Assembly (NCBI GenBank): GCA_036231565.1
Contig: JAZAHA010000058.1
Coordinates: 62,001-126,000 of the forward strand
DNA length: 64,000 nt
From: Maricaulis sp036231565
GTDB taxonomy: Bacteria > Pseudomonadota > Alphaproteobacteria > Caulobacterales > Maricaulaceae
Direction of reading: 5' to 3'
Below are positions 33,072 through 43,198 of this stretch, piece by piece (position 1 is the first letter of the stretch; each line of letters starts with the position of its first letter). Under the pieces are notes generated by a model. The model was not told the DNA's origin. It searched no databases and worked only from the letters and a program-made list of their open reading frames with translations. A program made the position numbers and the translations under genes.

Positions 33072-34025
33072 ATGAACAAGAAAAACACCGCGGCCTCCCC
33101 GCGCCCGCCCGCACCGCTGATCCAGTTCGCCGGAGAAAAGCCGCCAGCCCCGGACTGGTTTGCCGCCGCCCTGGCCAAGCCGGTCGAAGCGGGAACGGTG
33201 ATGGTCGAGGGGGCGACGGTGTGCTGGAAAGCCTGGGGCCAGCGCGGCATGCCCGGGCTGATCCTCGTTCATGGCGGCGTGGCCCACAAGGACTGGTGGG
33301 ACAGTATCGCGCCCTTCCTGGCCGATACGCGCCGCGTCGTGGCGCTCGACCTCACCGGCATGGGCGACAGCGATCACCGCGACCGCTACTCGATGGACAC
33401 TTACGCGCGCGAGGTTATCGCCGCCGGCGAGAGCGGTGGCGCCTTCGACGCGGGCAAGCCCTTCCTGGTCGGCCATTCCTTCGGCGGTTTCGTGTCGCTG
33501 GCCACGGCCACGGATCATGGCGAAAAACTGCGCGGCGTCGCCGTGCTGGACAGTCCGATCCGGCCCGCCGACGAACAGCGCCGCTCGTCGCCGCCCAGCC
33601 GGGGCGGCACGGTCTATCCCAGTTTCCAGGCCGCCATGGAGCGCTTCCGCCTGCTGCCGGAACAGCCCTGCGCCAACGCTTTCCTGCTGGACCATATCGC
33701 GCGGCAGAGCCTGAAACAGGCGACCCGGCCCGACGGCTCGCCCGGCTGGACGTGGAAGTTCGATCCGAAACTCTGGGACAAGCTGCATTACGACCGCCCG
33801 CCGCCGGCCCAGCTGGCCGACCGGCTGAACACGCGTGTCGCCCTGTTCCGCGGCCAGGACAGCCGTCTCGTCACCGACGAGATCTGGGCCTTCATGCGCG
33901 AGACCTTCGGTCCGGAAACCTCGATGATTTCCATCCCCGACGCCCAGCACCACCTCATTCTCGACCAGCCCATCGCCGTGGCTGCCGCACTGGAAGTGCT
34001 GACCGGCCCGGGCTGGGGCGTTTAA
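33072..34025 (+). CDS. Alpha/beta hydrolase
   Basis: This 317-residue soluble hydrolase has the oxyanion region LILVHGGVAHKDWW and the second-strand motif VALDLTGMGDSD. The nucleophile elbow is GHSFGG (Ser near residue 137). The acid lies around FRGQDSRLVTD, and the probable catalytic His is in PDAQHHLILDQP. It resembles generic epoxide-hydrolase or esterase-like proteins. No signal peptide is seen. It follows the CPBP protease gene in the same direction and may share its transcript. The substrate is unknown. Confidence 0.88.
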   Translation: MNKKNTAASPRPPAPLIQFAGEKPPAPDWFAAALAKPVEAGTVMVEGATVCWKAWGQRGMPGLILVHGGVAHKDWWDSIAPFLADTRRVVALDLTGMGDSDHRDRYSMDTYAREVIAAGESGGAFDAGKPFLVGHSFGGFVSLATATDHGEKLRGVAVLDSPIRPADEQRRSSPPSRGGTVYPSFQAAMERFRLLPEQPCANAFLLDHIARQSLKQATRPDGSPGWTWKFDPKLWDKLHYDRPPPAQLADRLNTRVALFRGQDSRLVTDEIWAFMRETFGPETSMISIPDAQHHLILDQPIAVAAALEVLTGPGWGV

Positions 34026-34064
34026 GGGCCTTTCCTCACAGGACCGGGAAAAGACGAAGCCGGC

Positions 34065-34931
34065 CTATTCCCCGCCCAGCGCGCCCGGCAGATGCGGCGG
34101 GGTGGTCTCGTTGTTGGCGGCGGACCAGACGTTCGGCAGGATATTGCACTGCAGACCTTCGGAGTCCTGGCCGATCTGGTAGGGGCCGTCATAGAGCGGG
34201 CATTTGCACTCGGCGAGGCCGTCGCCGTCCTCGTCCGTGCAGGGCGCGGTCATGCAGCCGGCATAGAGGCGGATATCGCTCTCGCTGCAGTCCTGCGAGC
34301 CGAAATTGTGCACCTCGCTGGAATAGAAGGAGAAGGTGGAGATCAGCGTCGCATCGCCTCCTTCATAGAGCGACTGCGTCTCGCCGGTCTCCAGATCGCC
34401 CAGCAGGCTGCATACCGGCGCTTCCCGGCAGAATTCATACTCGTCGACATGCGGGTCGTCGGCATTGTTGCAGATGCCCGAGGCCAGATGGGCCATGTTG
34501 AGGCAGTTAGAACCGTCCTCATGGCAGCGCAGCTCGGTTTCCGCGCGGGCCACCGGATTGAGGATCGAGCCGATCAGCACGAAATTATAGCGCAGGCCCG
34601 GCTCGAGCATCTGCTCGTTGACGGCATAGCAGGTGCAGTCGGCATGCTCGGGACCGCCGATCGTGCACGGCAGGGGCGGCGTTGCGTTCTGGCCCGGCGG
34701 GGTGGGTTCCTGCGGCCCGGAATAATAGCACAGCGCATAGGCATTACCCGAGCAGGCGAGGAATTCGGACAGCTCGTCATACTGGTCGGCCCGCGGCGGC
34801 GGATCGTCCTGCGCGCTGGCGGCCGGGATGGCCAGAAGGCCGGCCAGGCAAAGCCCCCTGAACACGTGTGAGGCGAACAGGTGTGTGGCAAACTGGCGGG
34901 TGGCGAACAGGCGGGAAAATAAGGACGGCAT
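34065..34931 (-). CDS. Cysteine-rich secreted protein of unknown function
   Basis: This 288-residue protein has a signal peptide of unusual make-up: an N-terminal stretch of five-residue repeats (FATRQ, FATHL, FASHV) and then a normal hydrophobic core ending IPAASAQ. The mature region has many cysteines (for example CTIGG, CTCY, CNNADD, CREAPVC, CMTAPC, CKCP), suggesting a disulfide-rich extracytoplasmic protein. An acidic DEDGDG motif near residue 250 looks like a calcium-type loop. ATG 34931 has GGAG seven bases upstream. I recognise no family. It converges on the alpha/beta hydrolase gene and stands downstream of glpK on the opposite side. Confidence 0.72.
   Translation of the reverse strand: MPSLFSRLFATRQFATHLFASHVFRGLCLAGLLAIPAASAQDDPPPRADQYDELSEFLACSGNAYALCYYSGPQEPTPPGQNATPPLPCTIGGPEHADCTCYAVNEQMLEPGLRYNFVLIGSILNPVARAETELRCHEDGSNCLNMAHLASGICNNADDPHVDEYEFCREAPVCSLLGDLETGETQSLYEGGDATLISTFSFYSSEVHNFGSQDCSESDIRLYAGCMTAPCTDEDGDGLAECKCPLYDGPYQIGQDSEGLQCNILPNVWSAANNETTPPHLPGALGGE
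34860..34919 (-). repeat. Four tandem 15-bp repeats within a signal-peptide-coding region
   Basis: Four units of 15 bp at 34860, 34875, 34890 and 34905 follow the pattern GAACAGGTGTGTGGC with a few changes each. They are in frame and encode pentapeptide repeats (FATRQ/FATHL/FASHV) at the start of the Cys-rich secreted protein. In-frame gain or loss of units would lengthen or shorten the signal peptide's N-region without breaking the gene. Confidence 0.8.
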
Positions 34932-35069
34932 GCGTGTCTCCTCGCGGGGCTCTACCCCGGGCCGCTGACAGGACGTACGCGTACTCACGCAACAATTCTG
35001 CAGCGAGCCAGAGACTCAAGCAACCCTGAATGGAAACTAATTTCGGATGGGAGAGACCGTCCAGCCGCG

Positions 35070-36560
<1,491 letters not shown>

Positions 36561-36653
36561 ACTTGTCCCCCTCCCCGGTTTTCGTGCGACTATAGCCATG
36601 ACGCGCCCGGAAGAAACGGGCTAGGTTCGGCGCCTGAACAAGGGGGAGCACGC

Positions 36654-37598
36654 ATGACCGACGACGCCTTCACGCCCGAACGGCTCGCCAGCCCCACCGG
36701 CGCCGACCTGTGTGTCTATACGCGCGAGGCCGACGGTGCGGCACGCGGCATCGTGCATATCAATCACGGCCTGGCCGAACGCGCGGCGCGCTATGCCCGC
36801 TTCGCCAACTATCTCGCATCGCGCGGCTATCACGTCATCGCCCATGACCATCGCGGCCACGGCCTCACCACCGCACCGGACGGTGCCCCGCGCCGTTTTG
36901 CCGACGCGGATGGCTGGAACAAGGTGATGGGCGATGTGAAGGCGGTCGAGGACGAAGCAAAACGCCGCTGGCCCGGCCTGCCGCTGGTGGTCTTCGGTCA
37001 TTCCATGGGATCGGTCGTTGCGGTCAATCACGCCCTGCGCGAACCGGACAGTATTGACGGTCTCGCCGCCTGGAACGGCAATATGGCGCTGGGCGGGCTG
37101 AAATCCGTGATGCGGTTCGTGCTGTGGTGCGAGGCGCTGGCGGGCGGTCCCTTCACACCCAGCACCACGATCGACAAGCTGACCTTCAAGGCCTGGAACA
37201 AGCGCTTTCCCGAAGGCCGCACCGATGCCGACTGGCTGTCCTCGGACCCGGCCGAAGTCGACGCCTATGTCGCTGACGAGCTGTGCGGCTGGCCGTCCAG
37301 CGTCTCGCTCTGGCGCGATTTCCTGGGCGGTGTCGCTTTCGCCGAGGATGACGGCAATCTGGAGAAACTGCCCAAAGCCCTCCCCGTCCACCTGATCGGC
37401 GGATCGCTGGATCCGGCAACCGAGGGCGGCAAGACCGTGCAACATCTTGGCGCACGAATGGAGCGTCTGGGGATGACCCATGTCACCCTTAAAGTGCTCG
37501 AAGGTTACAGGCACGAGACAATAAACGAGGTCGGACGCGACGCCGCCATGGCCGGTTTCGCGGACTGGCTCGACAGCGTCTGCCCTGCGAAAACCTAG
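36654..37598 (+). CDS. Alpha/beta hydrolase, lysophospholipase/monoacylglycerol lipase type
   Basis: This 314-residue soluble lipase-like hydrolase of the Hydrolase_4 (serine aminopeptidase S33/MGL) type has the oxyanion motif HINHGLAERAARY and AHDHRGHGLT. The nucleophile elbow is GHSMGS (Ser near residue 120). The acid is Asp in GGSLDPATEG, and the catalytic His is in GYRHETINE. The pattern HGxxEh...RY...DhRGHG is typical of monoacylglycerol lipases and lysophospholipases. AGGGGGA precedes the ATG. The stop is 3 bp before the GTG of the flavoprotein gene, so the two are co-transcribed. It is divergent from glpK, which fits glycerolipid turnover. Confidence 0.9.
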   Translation: MTDDAFTPERLASPTGADLCVYTREADGAARGIVHINHGLAERAARYARFANYLASRGYHVIAHDHRGHGLTTAPDGAPRRFADADGWNKVMGDVKAVEDEAKRRWPGLPLVVFGHSMGSVVAVNHALREPDSIDGLAAWNGNMALGGLKSVMRFVLWCEALAGGPFTPSTTIDKLTFKAWNKRFPEGRTDADWLSSDPAEVDAYVADELCGWPSSVSLWRDFLGGVAFAEDDGNLEKLPKALPVHLIGGSLDPATEGGKTVQHLGARMERLGMTHVTLKVLEGYRHETINEVGRDAAMAGFADWLDSVCPAKT

Positions 37599-37601
37599 AC
37601 C

Positions 37602-38783
37602 GTGACCCGATACGACGTCGTCATTGTCGGCGCCGGGGCTGCCGGCATGATGTGCGCGGTCGAGGCCGGCCGCCGCGGCCGTTCGGTCTGCGTCATCGAG
37701 CATGGCAAGGCGCCGGGCGAGAAGATCCGCATTTCCGGCGGCGGGCGCTGCAATTTCACCAATCTGCACACCGGGCCGGGCAATTTCCTGTCGGCCAATC
37801 CCCACTTCGCCAAGTCGGCGCTGAAGCGCTACACGCAATGGGATTTCATCGACTGGGTCGACCGCCACGGCATCGCCTGGCACGAAAAGACGCTGGGCCA
37901 GCTCTTCTGCGACCAGTCCGCCCGGCAGATCGTCGACGGGCTGACAGGCGATATGCGCGACGCCGGCGCGACCCTGCGCCTGGGTATCTCGGTGACCGCC
38001 CACACGCGCGAGGGAGAGGGCTTCCGGCTCGACCTCTCCGATGGCAGCACCCTGACCTGCCAGTCGCTGGTGATCGCTTCGGGCGGCAAGTCGATCCCTA
38101 AAATGGGCGCGACCGGCTTCGGCTATGACGCCGCGCGGCAATACGGGCTGGCCGTCACCGAGACCCGTCCGGCCCTGGTTCCGCTGACCTTCGATCCGGA
38201 CACGCTGGCGCGCTTCAAGCCGTTGTCCGGAGTGGCGGCTGACGTCTCGGCCGGCTGCAACGGCACGGCCTTCGAGGAGGCGATGCTGTTTACCCATCGC
38301 GGTCTCAGCGGCCCGGCCATCCTGCAGATATCCTCCTTCTGGCGCGAGGGTCAGGACATCGCGATCCGCTTCCTGCCCGGCCGCGACTGGTTCGACATCC
38401 TGCGCACCGCCCGCACGGAAACACCGCGCCAGGCGCTGCAGAGCGTCTTGTCGGAGCATCTGCCCAAACGCCTCGCCCAGCTGCTGGCCGAGGAGGCCGG
38501 CCTCACGGGCAACATGGCCGACCAGTCCGACAAGAAACTGCAGAATACCTGCGCTATGCTGGAGTCCTGGACGCTGCGCCCGACCGGCTCGGAGGGCTAT
38601 CGCACGGCAGAAGTCACACTGGGCGGCGTCGATACAAACGGGCTGGACAGCCGCACCCTGCAGGCCCGCGGCGTGCCCGGCCTGTACTTCATCGGCGAGG
38701 TGGTTGACGTGACCGGATGGCTTGGCGGATACAACTTCCAGTGGGCCTGGTCGTCCGGCTGGAGCGCCGGCCAGGTTGCCTGA
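37602..38783 (+). CDS. BaiN/YhiN-like FAD-dependent oxidoreductase
   Basis: This 393-residue flavoprotein of the HI0933/BaiN/RdsA family has the FAD-binding motif VVIVGAGAAGMMCAVEAGRRG at the start, KIRISGGGRCNFTN and SGGKSIPKMGATGFGY. The C-terminal VTLGGVDT and YFIGEVVDVTGWLGGYNFQWAWSSGW complete the set. Members were first described through BaiN in bile-acid metabolism, but most have no known substrate. The start is GTG, three bases behind the lipase stop codon. No linked pathway beyond that gene is visible. Confidence 0.92.
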   Translation: MTRYDVVIVGAGAAGMMCAVEAGRRGRSVCVIEHGKAPGEKIRISGGGRCNFTNLHTGPGNFLSANPHFAKSALKRYTQWDFIDWVDRHGIAWHEKTLGQLFCDQSARQIVDGLTGDMRDAGATLRLGISVTAHTREGEGFRLDLSDGSTLTCQSLVIASGGKSIPKMGATGFGYDAARQYGLAVTETRPALVPLTFDPDTLARFKPLSGVAADVSAGCNGTAFEEAMLFTHRGLSGPAILQISSFWREGQDIAIRFLPGRDWFDILRTARTETPRQALQSVLSEHLPKRLAQLLAEEAGLTGNMADQSDKKLQNTCAMLESWTLRPTGSEGYRTAEVTLGGVDTNGLDSRTLQARGVPGLYFIGEVVDVTGWLGGYNFQWAWSSGWSAGQVA

Positions 38784-38924
38784 GTGCCATGGCTCCCGAA
38801 GAAGGTTTCGTGCCGCGAGAAAACCCTCGTCACGCAGCGCGCCGACAGGTATCTAGAGGGACGAGTAAACACTGTTCTCCGCAAACAGGTCTGCACGGTC
38901 TGACGCGGAAAAGCCGGTCGTGAC

Positions 38925-39992
38925 ATGAACCGTTCCTATATCGCCGCCCTCGCAATTTTCCTGGCTGTCGTGCTGCTGTTCACGGTTGGCACGCTGCTCA
39001 ATGGCGAGGCGGATTCCCGCGACGCCGAACAGACCGAGACCAGCCACCGCTTCGAGGTTGTGGTGCGCACGGTCGAAGCGCAGATGCGCCCGGCCAACCT
39101 GTCGCTGCGCGGCCGCACCGAAGCTTTCCGCGAAGTCGTTGTCCGCGCCGAGACCGGCGGCCGGGTCGCCGAAGCCGAACGGCTGGAAGGCACGCCCGTC
39201 ACCGCAGGCGACGTGCTGTGCCGGCTCGATGTCGACGCCCGCTCGGCCTCGGTCCAGCAGGCCGAAGCCGATCTGCGGGCGCGCCAGCTGGAATATGATG
39301 CCGCTGCGGAACTGAACCAGCGCGGCCACCGCTCGGCCAACCAGGTCGCTGCCGCCGAAGCCGCCCGCGATGCCGCCCGGGCCCGCCTGAGCGCCGCGCG
39401 CGAGGAGCTGGCCAACGTCAATATCGCGGCGCCCTTCGACGGCATTTTCGATGGCCGGACCGCGGAAGTCGGCGATTTCCTGCGCGCCGGTGATGCCTGC
39501 GGAACGGTGGTACAGCTGGACCCGATCCTGGTGGTGGCCGAAGTCGGCGAACGCCATGTCGCCGAGCTGGAACCCGGCATGGCCGGCACGGCCCGTCTCG
39601 TCACCGGCCAGACGGTCGAGGGCACGATCCGCTTTGTCGAACGCCGTGCCGATCCGACCACCCGCACCTTCCGCGTCGAGCTGCAAGCGCCCAATCCCGA
39701 TCACGCCATCCGGTCCGGCATCACGGCGGAAATCCGTCTCGACCTGCCCGAAGAGCCGGCCCATCGCATTCCCGCCTCGATCCTTGCCCTCAACGCCGAA
39801 GGCGTACTGGGCGTACGGATCGTCGAGGACGGCAATCGCGTACGCTTCGTCCCGGTGGAACTGCTCAGCGATGACGGCCAGCAGGTCTGGGTCGCCGGAC
39901 TGCCGCGCCGCGCGGAGGTGATCGTGCTGGGACAGGACTTCGTGGCCGACGGGGTGGAGGTCGATGTCTCCCGGGAGGGAGCGGCCCGGTGA
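38925..39992 (+). CDS. RND efflux periplasmic adaptor (membrane fusion protein)
   Basis: This 355-residue HlyD/AcrA-type adaptor has an N-terminal membrane anchor (about 4-25) and then the lipoyl half-motif (VVRAETGGRVAEAERLEGTPVTAGDVLCRLD). A coiled-coil hairpin (about 105-165, rich in Ala/Glu/Arg) follows, with the second half at NVNIAAPFDGIFDGR. The beta-barrel and membrane-proximal domains end the protein. It bridges the inner-membrane pump to an outer-membrane channel. The last four bases overlap the permease gene's GTG start, so the two are coupled. No outer-membrane factor gene accompanies them, so a shared TolC-like channel is expected. Confidence 0.93.
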   Translation: MNRSYIAALAIFLAVVLLFTVGTLLNGEADSRDAEQTETSHRFEVVVRTVEAQMRPANLSLRGRTEAFREVVVRAETGGRVAEAERLEGTPVTAGDVLCRLDVDARSASVQQAEADLRARQLEYDAAAELNQRGHRSANQVAAAEAARDAARARLSAAREELANVNIAAPFDGIFDGRTAEVGDFLRAGDACGTVVQLDPILVVAEVGERHVAELEPGMAGTARLVTGQTVEGTIRFVERRADPTTRTFRVELQAPNPDHAIRSGITAEIRLDLPEEPAHRIPASILALNAEGVLGVRIVEDGNRVRFVPVELLSDDGQQVWVAGLPRRAEVIVLGQDFVADGVEVDVSREGAAR

Positions 39993-42900
39993 CCGGCGTC
40001 GTCGACTTCGCGATCAATCGCGCCCGCATGGTGCTGGCGATCTTTGTCTGCGCCCTTGCCGCGGGCTTTATCTCCTTTGTCAGCCTGCCGCGCGAAGCCG
40101 ATCCGGACATCCCCTTCCCCTTCGTGATCGTGGTCGTGCCGCTGGACGGTATTTCCCCGGAAGACGCCGAGCGCCTGATCGTCCGGCCGACCGAAACCGA
40201 GATGCGTTCGATCGAGGGTCTGGTCGAACTCAACGGCACCGCCGCGCTGGGCGCCGGCACGCTGATCGCCGAATTCGACGTGCCTTTCGATGCCGACCAG
40301 TCCGTGCTGGACGTGCGCGAAGCGGTCGACATGGCCCGCCGCGAATATCCCGAGGATGTGCGCGAACCGGTGATCCAGGAGTTCAACTCCGCCCTCGCCC
40401 CCACGATCGCCGTGCAGGTCTATGGCGAGGCGCCCGAGCGCACGCTCTACCGCATTGCCCGCGATCTGGAAGACGAGATCGAGGCCCTGCCGCAGATCCT
40501 GCAGGTCGATGTTCAGGGCCTGCGCGAAGAAGTGCTGGAGATCGTCATCGATCCGGCCCTGCTGGAGACCTATGGCGTCACCTATAACGAGCTGTTCAAC
40601 GCCGTGCAGTCGAACAACCGGCTGATCGCGGCCGGCTCGCTGGACAGCGGCGAGGCCCGCTTCCAGGTCAAGGTGCCCGGCCTGTTCGAGGATGCCGAAG
40701 ATGCGCTGCGCCTGCCATTGACCCGGTCCGGCGACACGGTCGTCACGCTGGAAGACGTCGCCACGGTGCGCCGTACCTTCAAGGATGCCGACAGTTTCTC
40801 GCGCTATAACGGCGCGCCGGCCTATACGCTGCAGGTCGTGCGCCGATCCGGCGAAAACATCATGGACACCGCCGCCGCCGTGCGGGCGCTGACCAACGAG
40901 ATCTCGGAGACCTGGCCGGAAACCGTCCGCCATGATTTCAGCCTCGACCTGTCCACCTATGTGCGCGACAGCCTGCAGAGCCTGACCTCGTCGATCATGC
41001 TGGCCATCGTGCTGGTGCTGATCCTGGTCGTGGCAGCGCTGGGCGTGCGTTCAGCCCTGCTGGTCGGCATCGCGATCCCGTCGAGCTTCCTCTTCTCCTT
41101 CCTGCTGCTGAGCATCTACGGGCTGACCGTCAATTTCATGGTGATGTTCGCCATGGTGCTGGCCGTGGGTCTGCTGGTCGATGGCGCCATCGTGGTGGTG
41201 GAATACGCCGACCGCAAACTCGCCGAGGGCGAAACCCGCAAGGCGGCTTATGCGGCTGCCGGCAAGCGCATGTTCTGGCCGATCGTCTCCTCGACCGGCA
41301 CCACGCTGGCAGCCTTCGTGCCCTTCCTGTTCTGGAACTCCATTCCCGGCCAGTACATGGCCTTCCTGCCGCTGACCCTGATCTTCGTGCTGACCTCGGC
41401 ACTGGTGATGGCGCTGATTTTCCTGCCCACGCTGGGTTCGGTCTTCGGCCGCAAGGGCGGCGTGGTGGACGAAAACTCCGCCGTCGCCCACCTCAACGCC
41501 ACCGAAGAAGGCGATCCCAAATCCCTGCCCGGCTTCACCGGTGCCTATGCCCGCATGATCTCGGCGCTGGTAAAGCGGCCGATCTTCGTCAGTCTTGCCG
41601 CGCTGGGCCTGGTCGTGGTGATCGTGATGAGTTTCGGGGCCCGCGCCTCGACCATGCGGACCGAATTCTTCCTCGATGCCGAGCCGGAACAGCTTTACGT
41701 CTTCGTCCGCGCCCGCGGCAATCTCTCGCCGGCCGAACAATACGAGCTGGCCCTGGAGGCGGAGCGCCGCCTGGAGGGGATCGAGGGCATCAAGGGCTAT
41801 TACACCGTCGCCGGCGAGCCGCCGGGCCAGTCGCCCTTCGATGGCACCGGTGCCGCGCCTGCCGACAGCGTCGCCCGTATCTTCGTGGAGTTCGAACCTT
41901 TCGGGCAACGCCCCAATGGCCGTCTGATCGAACGTCGTATCCGCGAAGCCATGACCGGCATTCCCGGCGTCATCATCGAGGTCCGCCCCTTCCAGCAGGG
42001 TCCGCCCGTGGGCAAAGACATCCAGGTCGAGCTGCGCTCGGACGACGCTGCCGCGCTGGAACAGGCCGCCCGCCTGATCCGCTCCTATATCGACGCGATG
42101 GAAGGCACGACCGATATCGAGGACACCCTGCCCCTGCCGGGCGTGGAATGGCGCCTCGACGTGGATCGCGAAGAAGCCGGACGCTTCGGCGCCGACGTCA
42201 CCCAGGTGGGCGCAGCCGTGCAGCTGGTGACCACCGGCACGCTGGTCGGCCGTTACCGGCCCGACGATGCCGACGAGGAGGTGGATATCCGGGTGCGCTT
42301 CCCTGAAGGCGACCGCGACATTTCACGGCTCGACGATCTGCGTGTGAACACCCAGACCGGCGCCGTGCCGATCTCCAACTTCGTCACGCGCGAGGCGCAT
42401 CAGCGCATCGACTCGATCAACCGCCGCGACGGCAAGCGCGTATTGATGATCCGCGCCAATGCCGATGAAGGCCATGCCGGCAATATCCTGCTGGCCGAGC
42501 TGCGCGCCTGGATCGACGAACAGGTGGAAAGCGGCGCCATCGACCGCCGGGTCGATATCGACTATCTCGGCGCCGACGAGGAAAACGCCGAAGCTGGTGC
42601 CTTCTTCGGCAATGCCATGCTGGCCTCGCTGTTCATGATGGCGGTGATCCTGCTCTGGCAGTTCAACAATTTCTGGCATGTCGTGCTGACTCTGCAGGCC
42701 GTCGTGCTGTCGGTCGTCGGCGTGCTGCTGGGCGTGCTGTTGACCTTCCCCTACATCTCCATCCTCTTCCTGGGGACGGGTGTGGTGACGCTGGCCGGCA
42801 TCGTCGTGAACAATAATATCGTGCTGATCGACACCTTTCAGCGCCTGCGCGGCCTGGGCATGGCCGTCGACGAGGCCATCGTGCGCACCGCCGCCCAGCG

Positions 42901-43192
42901 TCTGCGCCCGGTCATGCTGACGACGGTGACGACAATTTTCGGCCTGCTGCCGATGGTATTCCAGATCAATGCCGACTTCGCCCACGGCGTATTGTCGATC
43001 GGCGGACCGGCTTCGGAATGGTGGGTACAGCTGTCCTCGGCCGTGGTCTGGGGGCTGGGCTTCTCGACCCTGCTGACACTGGTGCTCACCCCGGTCATGC
43101 TGGGCGCGCCCATGCGGCTGGGCCATTGGCGGCGAAAGATGCTGTCCGGCACGCCGCTGGCCAGCCGCAGCGAGACGCAGCCGGCGGAGTAG
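39989..43192 (+). CDS. RND efflux transporter permease (AcrB/HAE-1 type)
   Basis: This 1067-residue inner-membrane proton antiporter has twelve transmembrane segments in two repeats, each with a large periplasmic porter domain. Visible landmarks are the first helix and PREADPDIPFPFVIV, typical of the divergent branch also seen in MdtB/OqxB-like pumps. Helix 4 has FAMVLAVGLLVDGAIVVVEYADRK with the proton-relay Asp. Helix 10-11 has LAGIVVNNNIVLIDTFQRLR and the C-terminal half TVTTIFGLLPM. It pairs with the adaptor to expel hydrophobic compounds. The start is GTG in a 4-base overlap. Substrate and regulator are unknown; it converges on the sugar dehydrogenase gene. Confidence 0.94.
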   Translation: MTGVVDFAINRARMVLAIFVCALAAGFISFVSLPREADPDIPFPFVIVVVPLDGISPEDAERLIVRPTETEMRSIEGLVELNGTAALGAGTLIAEFDVPFDADQSVLDVREAVDMARREYPEDVREPVIQEFNSALAPTIAVQVYGEAPERTLYRIARDLEDEIEALPQILQVDVQGLREEVLEIVIDPALLETYGVTYNELFNAVQSNNRLIAAGSLDSGEARFQVKVPGLFEDAEDALRLPLTRSGDTVVTLEDVATVRRTFKDADSFSRYNGAPAYTLQVVRRSGENIMDTAAAVRALTNEISETWPETVRHDFSLDLSTYVRDSLQSLTSSIMLAIVLVLILVVAALGVRSALLVGIAIPSSFLFSFLLLSIYGLTVNFMVMFAMVLAVGLLVDGAIVVVEYADRKLAEGETRKAAYAAAGKRMFWPIVSSTGTTLAAFVPFLFWNSIPGQYMAFLPLTLIFVLTSALVMALIFLPTLGSVFGRKGGVVDENSAVAHLNATEEGDPKSLPGFTGAYARMISALVKRPIFVSLAALGLVVVIVMSFGARASTMRTEFFLDAEPEQLYVFVRARGNLSPAEQYELALEAERRLEGIEGIKGYYTVAGEPPGQSPFDGTGAAPADSVARIFVEFEPFGQRPNGRLIERRIREAMTGIPGVIIEVRPFQQGPPVGKDIQVELRSDDAAALEQAARLIRSYIDAMEGTTDIEDTLPLPGVEWRLDVDREEAGRFGADVTQVGAAVQLVTTGTLVGRYRPDDADEEVDIRVRFPEGDRDISRLDDLRVNTQTGAVPISNFVTREAHQRIDSINRRDGKRVLMIRANADEGHAGNILLAELRAWIDEQVESGAIDRRVDIDYLGADEENAEAGAFFGNAMLASLFMMAVILLWQFNNFWHVVLTLQAVVLSVVGVLLGVLLTFPYISILFLGTGVVTLAGIVVNNNIVLIDTFQRLRGLGMAVDEAIVRTAAQRLRPVMLTTVTTIFGLLPMVFQINADFAHGVLSIGGPASEWWVQLSSAVVWGLGFSTLLTLVLTPVMLGAPMRLGHWRRKMLSGTPLASRSETQPAE

Positions 43193-43198
43193 GCGCGC

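Noticed and set aside
36621..38459. 612-codon minus-strand frame opposite the lipase and flavoprotein genes
   Set aside because: Shadow of two genes with intact catalytic and FAD motifs. The translated text has no family features.
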